From contig JAGVMP010000004.1 in the NCBI GenBank assembly GCA_020053735.1, positions 1 through 64,000 on the forward strand: a stretch of 64,000 nucleotides of DNA, given 5' to 3'. Positions 56,862 through 64,000 of this stretch are shown here, one piece after another. How positions within the stretch are numbered: the first letter of the stretch is position 1; every line of letters begins with the position of its first letter. The notes below the pieces were generated by a model. That model saw only the letters and a program-made list of their open reading frames with translations, searched no databases and was not told the DNA's origin. Origin of the DNA: Pseudomonadota bacterium (GTDB taxonomy: Bacteria > Pseudomonadota > Gammaproteobacteria > Burkholderiales > Methylophilaceae). The translations under genes were made by a program, and so were the position numbers.

Positions 56862-56923
56862 GCCGAGCTTGGCGCGCAAGTAAAGGTATAAGTCGAGCTT
56901 GGCTCACAGGTGTAAATATAAGC
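56835..56923 (+). repeat. Triplicated 30-bp tail of kup
   Basis: Three tandem units (56835-56864, 56865-56894, 56895-56923) read in the kup frame as ELGSQVRI-stop, ELGAQVKV-stop and ELGSQV-stop. Only the first is translated as the end of Kup. Units 2 and 3 differ from it at several positions, so the duplication is not very recent. Confidence 0.85.
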
Positions 56924-57075
56924 ATCTTTATTTTGATGCTCTACAAACAAACATTTACGTGCTCTGAATAGCAGGTTTTTTGTACGGTAGACAACAGACA
57001 CTCTAATCAACCAATGTTATAACTCATGCGTTACCACAACATTAGAATCAACTGAAGATACTAAAAGGATTTATC

Positions 57076-57894
57076 ATGAAAAAAATCACCTTAATAATCG
57101 CAACCGCACTTTCACTGAGCTTTACTGGTTGCGCGACCACCACTAATGACACTGTTGCAGGCGTAAAACGCTCGCAATTTATGCTATTGCCCGCTTCTTC
57201 GATAGATAAAATGTCGTCGCAGGCCTATACCCAAACACTTAATGAAGCCAAAAATAAAAACACCCTGAACGTCGACCCTGCCATGCTGGCGCGTGTGCGC
57301 GGCATCTCGAATAGACTGATTGCGCAAGTAGGGGTGTTCCGGCCCGATGCTGTCAAATGGGATTGGGAAGTCAACGTAGAAAAAAATGACCAACTGAATG
57401 CCTACTGTATGCCTGGTGGCAAAATCATGGTGCTGTCTGGTTTGGTAGAAAAACTCCATGCTACTGATGACGAATTGGCCGCCGTGATTGGTCACGAAAT
57501 TGCCCATGCACTGCGTGAGCACGGCCGTGAGCGTATGTCACAAGCTTATGTACAACAATTCGGTCTGCAAGCACTAGCGGCATTAGCCACCGGTTCAGCC
57601 GCAGGTGGAGCGGCGGTACAAGCAGCTGGTATGGGGTCGCAACTATTTTTCGCTATGCCAAATGGCCGCGAGCAAGAGCGCGAAGCCGACAAAATGGGTT
57701 TAGAGCTTGCCGCACGTGCGGGCTTTAATCCAGATGCCGCCGTGACTTTATGGCAAAAAATGGGGGCACAAAGCAAAAGTGCTCCACCCGAATTTTTTAG
57801 CACCCACCCAGCAAACGAAAATCGTATCGCTGAATTGAAAGCATTAGCGCCGAAAGTGCGCCCTCTATACGAAGCGGCAAAAGCTAAAAAATAA
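57076..57894 (+). CDS. M48-family metalloprotease lipoprotein (LoiP-like)
   Basis: This 272-residue protein has a lipobox (LSFTGC) and an M48 peptidase domain with the zinc motif VIGHEIAHALREH and the third ligand in EREADKMGLELAARAGFNP. The C-terminal FSTHPANENRIAEL is typical. It resembles E. coli LoiP/YcaL outer-membrane proteases with quality-control roles. It has an AAAAGGA site before the ATG. A hairpin element begins on its stop codon. Confidence 0.92.
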   Translation: MKKITLIIATALSLSFTGCATTTNDTVAGVKRSQFMLLPASSIDKMSSQAYTQTLNEAKNKNTLNVDPAMLARVRGISNRLIAQVGVFRPDAVKWDWEVNVEKNDQLNAYCMPGGKIMVLSGLVEKLHATDDELAAVIGHEIAHALREHGRERMSQAYVQQFGLQALAALATGSAAGGAAVQAAGMGSQLFFAMPNGREQEREADKMGLELAARAGFNPDAAVTLWQKMGAQSKSAPPEFFSTHPANENRIAELKALAPKVRPLYEAAKAKK

Positions 57895-58011
57895 ATTAAC
57901 AAATAGAGCGAATTGCTGCGTTACGCAGTACTCGCAATCCTCATGTACTAAAACGTACATTCTGGTTGTTGCGTGCTGTGCGCCTTGCACTTCATCTCTA
58001 CTTGTTAATTT
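57893..58011. repeat. Intergenic hairpin element, copy D (after the M48 protease)
   Basis: Arms AAATTAACAAATAGAG (57893-57908) and its inverse (57996-58011, one mismatch) flank an 87-base core. The left arm includes the last two bases of the protease stop codon. The core contains GTGCTGTGCGCCTTGCACTT near the end, similar to copies A-C in the nuo operon, plus an inner GTACTAAAACGTAC hairpin. Confidence 0.75.
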
Positions 58012-58026
58012 ATAACTTTTAAATTT

Positions 58027-58060
58027 AAAAGCGCGTATTTTTACGCGCTTTTTTGTTTTT
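58027..58060 (+). terminator. Rho-independent terminator before dapD
   Basis: An AAAAGCGCGTA stem pairs with TACGCGCTTTT, with a short T loop and then TTTTTTGTTTTT on the plus strand. It ends the transcript of the M48 protease after hairpin element D. Confidence 0.85.
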
Positions 58061-58114
58061 GCGCGGCTTAGGTTAAAATGGCTGCTTTCGTCAATTAATC
58101 TACTAGAGAGCCTC

Positions 58115-58942
58115 ATGGATCCACGCCTAAGTATTATCGAAGCCGCGTTTGAAGACCGCGCCAATATTAACCCAGCCAACGCATCTGCTGAAATCAAAAC
58201 AACGGTAAATTCTATTATTGCCGACTTAGACGCAGGCAATTTGCGCGTGGCCAGTCGTATTGGTGATAGTCAAAATTGGGAAACCCATCAATGGTTGAAA
58301 AAGGCCGTGTTGCTATCATTCCGCTTAGAAGAAAACGTATTGATGGATGATGGCGTGACAAAATATTTTGATAAAGTACCGCCAAAACTTGCCAATTATT
58401 CCGAGGCAGACTTCAAAGCAGGTGGCTTTCGTGTAGTCCCTAATGCAATCGTGCGTCGCGGTTCCTTTATCGGCAAGAATGCTGTTTTAATGCCTAGCTA
58501 CGTCAATATTGGCGCGCATGTGGGCGAAGGCAGCATGGTAGACACCTGGGCAACTGTCGGCTCTTGCGCGCAAATCGGCAAAAACGTGCACCTATCTGGC
58601 GGCGTGGGTATTGGCGGCGTATTAGAACCTGTACAAGCGGGACCAACCATCATTGGCGATAATTGCTTTATTGGCGCCCGTTCTGAAGTTGTAGAAGGCG
58701 TGGTGGTAGAAGACAATTGCGTCATCTCGATGGGCGTGTATATTGGCCAAAGCACCAAAATTTATGACCGCGAAACTGGCGAAGTGTTTTATGGCCGCGT
58801 GCCTGCGGGCTCAGTCGTCGTTTCTGGCAACTTGCCATCAAAAGACGGTGCGTATAGCTTATATTGTGCAATCATCGTTAAGAAAGTAGATGCCAAAACT
58901 TTAGGTAAAGTAGGCATTAATGAATTATTGCGTGGTATTTAA
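58115..58942 (+). CDS. dapD: Tetrahydrodipicolinate N-succinyltransferase
   Basis: This 275-residue enzyme of the lysine/diaminopimelate pathway transfers succinyl from succinyl-CoA to tetrahydrodipicolinate. It has an N-terminal helical domain and a left-handed parallel beta-helix of hexapeptide repeats (about 105-235, for example [31 protein letters not shown]). [13 protein letters not shown] and the family C-terminus are present. Two genes later in the same direction is dapE, the desuccinylase of the same pathway. Confidence 0.97.
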   Translation: MDPRLSIIEAAFEDRANINPANASAEIKTTVNSIIADLDAGNLRVASRIGDSQNWETHQWLKKAVLLSFRLEENVLMDDGVTKYFDKVPPKLANYSEADFKAGGFRVVPNAIVRRGSFIGKNAVLMPSYVNIGAHVGEGSMVDTWATVGSCAQIGKNVHLSGGVGIGGVLEPVQAGPTIIGDNCFIGARSEVVEGVVVEDNCVISMGVYIGQSTKIYDRETGEVFYGRVPAGSVVVSGNLPSKDGAYSLYCAIIVKKVDAKTLGKVGINELLRGI

Positions 58943-59007
58943 ATACTTGCTAAAAATATTGTCAATATTTCAACATTAATACAGCCCACTTTACTCGCTG
59001 AATATAA

Positions 59008-59043
59008 AATCATACGCTTGTTATTTTTAGCAAGCGTATGATT
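59008..59043. other. Perfect 13-bp hairpin after dapD
   Basis: AATCATACGCTTG (59008-59020) pairs exactly with CAAGCGTATGATT (59031-59043) around a T-rich ten-base loop. There is no T run after the stem on either strand, so it is a weak candidate for classic termination. It may stabilise mRNA or end transcription with help. Confidence 0.55.
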
Positions 59044-59128
59044 AATATCAATAATTACCACCAATCCAAACGCCATCTACACGCTGGCACATCAATTGCT
59101 TAAGATTTACCCAATAACATTAATAATA

Positions 59129-61276
59129 ATGTATAGGGTTCAATTGACAACAATTAACGTGGACATTTGGTTAATTCTACTTTCGCTACTAGCGAGTAGC
59201 TTTGCCATGTTTGTCACCTTCAGCTTTGTAAATCGTTTATATCACGCGACCACTTCTGACAGAAAATTTCTATTACCAACTTACGCCCTGACAGTAGGTA
59301 GCGGACTATTAGGCATTCATTTTATCAATTTTCTCGCTTTTAATAGCGGGGCCACATTTCAACTTTCTGCAAAGTTTATGCTGGCATCTTGGCTTGCCGC
59401 GCTCTTTGTGGGTTATGTTTTATGTGAGGTCTCAAGCAAAAAAATAATCCCATTAAGATTATTAGTGCTCAGCGGCGTATTAGCTGGATTGGGCAGTTAC
59501 ACCATGTTCTATATGTGTGTTATCTCTATACATACATCCAGTAATATTAGTTTTGATGTTTTATCGTTTTTTATTGCACTGATTTTAGCAATTTGCACAA
59601 GCACGCTAGCCTTGTTAACGCTATCTTGGATGAAAGAATATGCAGGCGAAAACTCATTACTCCTTAAACTTATTTTTTCATTGTTTATGGCGGTCGCGAT
59701 TGTTGGCCTCCATATCACCTTTAACGCCTCAGCAATTACACAAGCCAATACTTTGGTTGCGACAACTAGTGATATCGCCAATAAAAAAATGTTGGCTACC
59801 ATCATCTCGCTTGCTATCGTCTGCTTATTTTTATTAGTATTTGTAGTTGCTCTTTTTTATGAAAAATTTGGCAAAAATATATTTAAATTTGGGCATGTCA
59901 GCAAGCAAAAACAAACAAATACGCTCAACATTAAAGACGCGCTGACTAACCTGCCAAATCGCCTTGCATTTCGCCAGCTTTTAGAGACCTCTGTCAAACA
60001 TTGTATACCTGCTGGTAACACCATTGCGTTGGCCTATATTGACTTGGACCACTTCAAACCAATTAACGATAAATTTGGCCATCATGTGGGTGATGCTGTG
60101 TTAACCACTGTTGCGCAGAGATTACAAGCCGCTATGCGCAGCTGCGACGTGGTTGCGCGACTAGGTGGCGATGAGTTTGCAGCTTTAATTGAGGACATTG
60201 AGTCAGACAAAGACATCATCCCGATTGTAGAACGTATCGTTAAATCGGTTAATTCACCAATCTATATTAACCGCCAGTTAATTGAGGTTTCATGCTCAGT
60301 TGGCATCGCTTTATATCCGCGCGATGGCAATATTGAAAAGCTGATGATTTGTGCCGATAGCGCCATGTATAAAGCTAAACAAAATGGTAAAAATCAATTT
60401 AAATTTTACGACACCGAACTAGAGTCTGCATCAAACAATATGCAAATAATGCAAGCAGACATGTTGGCAGCTATTGAAAAAAACCAATTTTCACTTTTAT
60501 ATCAGCCTAAGCTGGATTGTAAAACCCAACTTTTTGTTGGCGCTGAGGCGCTTATTCGTTGGAATCACCCAACCAAAGGTGTCATTATGCCGACTGACTT
60601 GATTCCTGCTGCCGAGCATTTAGGTTTAATTGATCAAATTAACGATTGGGTGACACAAGAAGCTTGCCGCGCTATTGGCCGCGCCAAAACCAAGGGCATT
60701 GATCTTAACCTTTCCATTAATTTATCTAAACATCGCTTTCGCAATAAAAATTTAGTGGCCGAAACCATCCGCTATTTAAAACAATCTGATGCGCCAGCAG
60801 AAAATCTAACCTTTGAAATTAAAGAAACTTCTGGCGTAAGAGACGAAGCACTATTCAACCAACTCATCACACAACTCAAAGCAGCCAATATTCGAATTGC
60901 TTTGGATGATTTTGGTTTGCATCCTTTCACACTCAACTACTTGCAAGATTTAAATGTAGATGAAATTAAAATCGATAAAATATTTATAGATAAGCTAAAT
61001 GCTCAAGCTGAGTCGTGGAAACTGATTGGGGTACTGATTAACCTAGCGCACACATTAAACATTAATGTAGTGGCTGAGGGCATAGAGAATCAGACTCAGC
61101 GCAGTGTACTTACGCAACTTGGCTGCGACCATATGCAGGGTTACTTATTCTCCGCACCGATTAATGAAAGCGATTTATATCGCTTCTGCAACCAGCATCA
61201 CTTAAGTTTTGACCAAACCAGTTTTGAGCAGACCAGTTTTGAAAATACTGTGCAAGAAAATTTAGCCTCAGCATAA
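59129..61276 (+). CDS. GGDEF-EAL cyclic-di-GMP protein with MHYT-like membrane domain
   Basis: This 715-residue protein has about seven N-terminal transmembrane helices (to about residue 245) laid out like an MHYT sensor, a GGDEF domain (about 265-430, RLGGDEFAALIED, likely active) and an EAL domain (about 440-690, VGAEALIRWNHP). The MHYT metal-type motifs are degraded: GIHFINF, SYTMFYM (Phe for His) and GLHITF. In the EAL domain, EAL, the NLS motif, DDFG, KID and AEGIE are kept, but loop 6 reads DDFGLHPFTL instead of DDFGTGYSSL, so phosphodiesterase activity is uncertain. The start is uncertain; a TTG at 59144 follows TAGGG at good spacing and is an alternative. Confidence 0.87.
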   Translation: MYRVQLTTINVDIWLILLSLLASSFAMFVTFSFVNRLYHATTSDRKFLLPTYALTVGSGLLGIHFINFLAFNSGATFQLSAKFMLASWLAALFVGYVLCEVSSKKIIPLRLLVLSGVLAGLGSYTMFYMCVISIHTSSNISFDVLSFFIALILAICTSTLALLTLSWMKEYAGENSLLLKLIFSLFMAVAIVGLHITFNASAITQANTLVATTSDIANKKMLATIISLAIVCLFLLVFVVALFYEKFGKNIFKFGHVSKQKQTNTLNIKDALTNLPNRLAFRQLLETSVKHCIPAGNTIALAYIDLDHFKPINDKFGHHVGDAVLTTVAQRLQAAMRSCDVVARLGGDEFAALIEDIESDKDIIPIVERIVKSVNSPIYINRQLIEVSCSVGIALYPRDGNIEKLMICADSAMYKAKQNGKNQFKFYDTELESASNNMQIMQADMLAAIEKNQFSLLYQPKLDCKTQLFVGAEALIRWNHPTKGVIMPTDLIPAAEHLGLIDQINDWVTQEACRAIGRAKTKGIDLNLSINLSKHRFRNKNLVAETIRYLKQSDAPAENLTFEIKETSGVRDEALFNQLITQLKAANIRIALDDFGLHPFTLNYLQDLNVDEIKIDKIFIDKLNAQAESWKLIGVLINLAHTLNINVVAEGIENQTQRSVLTQLGCDHMQGYLFSAPINESDLYRFCNQHHLSFDQTSFEQTSFENTVQENLASA

Positions 61277-61334
61277 CAATACATCAGCAGCGCATTTATA
61301 TGCAGAGGGTGGTATGTGCTGTTAAAATGCTGTT

Positions 61335-62830
<1,496 letters not shown>

Positions 62831-62846
62831 AGAAATTATTAAGTCA

Positions 62847-63761
62847 ATGCATTATCCAAGATTAGCAGAAGAACTTTACACCATTCGCGATTGGCTGCGC
62901 TTTACCGTAAGCCAGTTTGAAGCATCCGACATTTTTTTTGGTCACGGCACAGACAATAGCTATGACGAGGCGGTATGGTTGGTAATGAGTGCGCTACATT
63001 TGCCGCACGACACACTACACAATTTTTTAGATGCGGTAATTACCGAAACCGAGCGCAAACATCTAGCGCATCTCATCGAACAGCGCATCACCAAGCGTAC
63101 CCCTACAGCATATTTACTGCGCGAAGCATGGCTGCGTGGCTTTAAGTTTTATGTAGATGAACGCGTCATTGTGCCACGCAGTTTTATTGCCGAATTGTTA
63201 GATTTTAACGAAGAAGGTGAGCATGGCTTACAACCGTGGATTGAGCATCCTGAACTGATTAATTCTGCGGCAGACATTTGCACTGGCAGTGGCTGCTTAG
63301 GTATTTTGCTGGCTAATGCCTTCCCAGATGCCGCCATTGATGTGGTGGATATTTCAGCTGATGCGATTGCAGTGTGCAACATCAACATTGCCAATTACGG
63401 CTTGCAAGAACAAGTCACCGCCGTTCAATCAGATATGTTTACTGCGTTAAAAGGCAAAAAGTACGATTTGATTATCTCTAACCCGCCTTACGTAGATGCA
63501 CCGAGCATGGCGAAGCTGCCAACAGAATATCGCAACGAGCCACAAATTGCCCTGGGTAGTGGCGATGCAGGTTTAGATCACACCCACACTATTTTGCGTG
63601 AAGCGGCTAAGTACTTAAATGATGAAGGTATTTTGGTGGTGGAAATTGGTCATAATCGCGATGCGCTAGAAGCGGCTTATCCTGAAGTGGCATTTACCTG
63701 GCTGGAAGTTGCCGCGGGTAATCAGTTTGTGTTTCTGCTGACGAAAGAACAGTTAATTTAA
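62847..63761 (+). CDS. prmB: Ribosomal protein L3 N5-glutamine methyltransferase
   Basis: This 304-residue SAM enzyme has CTGSGCLGILLA (motif I) and NPPYVDAP, the substrate amide motif shared with PrmC. The longer N-terminal domain (RLAEELYTIRDWLRFTVSQFEASDIFFGHGTDN) is specific to PrmB. It methylates a glutamine of ribosomal protein L3. It lies 16 bases after dapE and is probably cotranscribed. Confidence 0.95.
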   Translation: MHYPRLAEELYTIRDWLRFTVSQFEASDIFFGHGTDNSYDEAVWLVMSALHLPHDTLHNFLDAVITETERKHLAHLIEQRITKRTPTAYLLREAWLRGFKFYVDERVIVPRSFIAELLDFNEEGEHGLQPWIEHPELINSAADICTGSGCLGILLANAFPDAAIDVVDISADAIAVCNINIANYGLQEQVTAVQSDMFTALKGKKYDLIISNPPYVDAPSMAKLPTEYRNEPQIALGSGDAGLDHTHTILREAAKYLNDEGILVVEIGHNRDALEAAYPEVAFTWLEVAAGNQFVFLLTKEQLI

Positions 63762-63779
63762 CTGTCAGCAAACGCTAAA

Positions 63780-64000
63780 TTATTCGCCTGCCGAATATCT
63801 TGTGAATAATTCACTGCGTTTAGCTCTCACTCGGCTAAATTGCCAGCTATTACCGGCACAATCATGCGCTTGCATTAGGCTTTCTAGTGTATATAAATCC
63901 CACTCGTCGTTTTCTTCTAAATTACGCTTAAATAGCGCCACTGCGGCATCGCACTTACCTGTGCGCATATAAATAGCACCCAAATCAGTCAGTGCGTCAC
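63780..64000 (-). CDS. C-terminal part of a TPR-repeat protein (truncated by window end)
   Basis: The last 70 or so residues of a minus-strand protein are visible (DALTDLGAIYMRTGKCDAAVALFKRNLEEN and on). The reading frame stays open to the window edge, so the start lies outside. The segment fits one or more TPR helices, a protein-interaction repeat. Convergent with prmB, with 18 bases between stops. Confidence 0.7.
   Translation of the reverse strand, partial: DALTDLGAIYMRTGKCDAAVALFKRNLEENDEWDLYTLESLMQAHDCAGNSWQFSRVRAKRSELFTRYSAGE

Noticed and set aside
56921..56940. Short hairpin AGCATC...GATGCT as kup terminator
   Set aside because: The stem is only six pairs and no T run follows, so it is too weak to call.

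Overview
The window looks like chromosome from a betaproteobacterium of the Methylophilaceae (Methylotenera or Methylophilus type). This is inferred from gene order and protein character: thrS-infC-rpmI-rplT-pheS-pheT-ihfA-merR, tpiA-secG-tRNA-Leu-nuoA..N, a moderate G+C content, and betaproteobacterial housekeeping proteins. No 16S rRNA or methylotrophy marker is present to confirm it.

Layout. Positions 1-660 hold a small HTH protein beside tRNA-Pro(GGG). From 694 to 8470 the minus strand carries the translation cluster tRNA-Val, thrS, infC, rpmI, rplT, pheS, pheT, ihfA and a MerR regulator. Positions 8622-12727 hold a secreted hypothetical protein, then mltB, an SDR, a Nudix hydrolase and a YpfJ-type metalloprotease. 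Positions 12834-27943 are a complete 14-gene NADH dehydrogenase I operon (nuoA-N, minus strand). Large hairpin elements interrupt it at three gene junctions.

Positions 28094-37216 are a 9.1-kb genomic island. It is bounded by a 16-bp direct repeat of the tRNA-Leu(GAG) 3' part and carries a P4-type tyrosine integrase next to the tRNA. Paired TTTTATACG sites lie inside each end. The cargo is mostly anti-phage: a type I Thoeris pair (ThsA SIR2-SLOG and ThsB TIR-like), a three-gene ABC-three-component system (SMEK-domain putative nuclease, small middle component, DUF2326 SMC-like ATPase), an AlpA regulator, two unknown proteins and a highly structured 476-nt non-coding block. The island separates tRNA-Leu from nuoA, which are normally adjacent.

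From 37194 on the core genome resumes: tRNA-Leu, secG, tpiA, nagZ, a SAM methyltransferase, an oligopeptide-type ABC importer without ATPase genes but with an L,D-transpeptidase, DoxX, rlmD, a PolB-type exonuclease, the ydbH-ynbE-ydbL envelope lipid-transport set, cysM, dsbB, xseA, kup, an M48 lipoprotein protease, dapD, a GGDEF-EAL protein, an ArsC-like protein, dapE, prmB and the end of a TPR protein. REP-like palindromes with the ATTCCCGC core are concentrated between 42.3 and 52.2 kb.

The most notable observations are the Thoeris plus ABC-3C island with its attachment architecture, a family of about 120-bp hairpins that sit on stop codons and have copy-specific arms, a triplicated 30-bp tail of kup that carries its own stop codons, a probable AUA start for infC, and a REP element read in frame at the start of ydbH.
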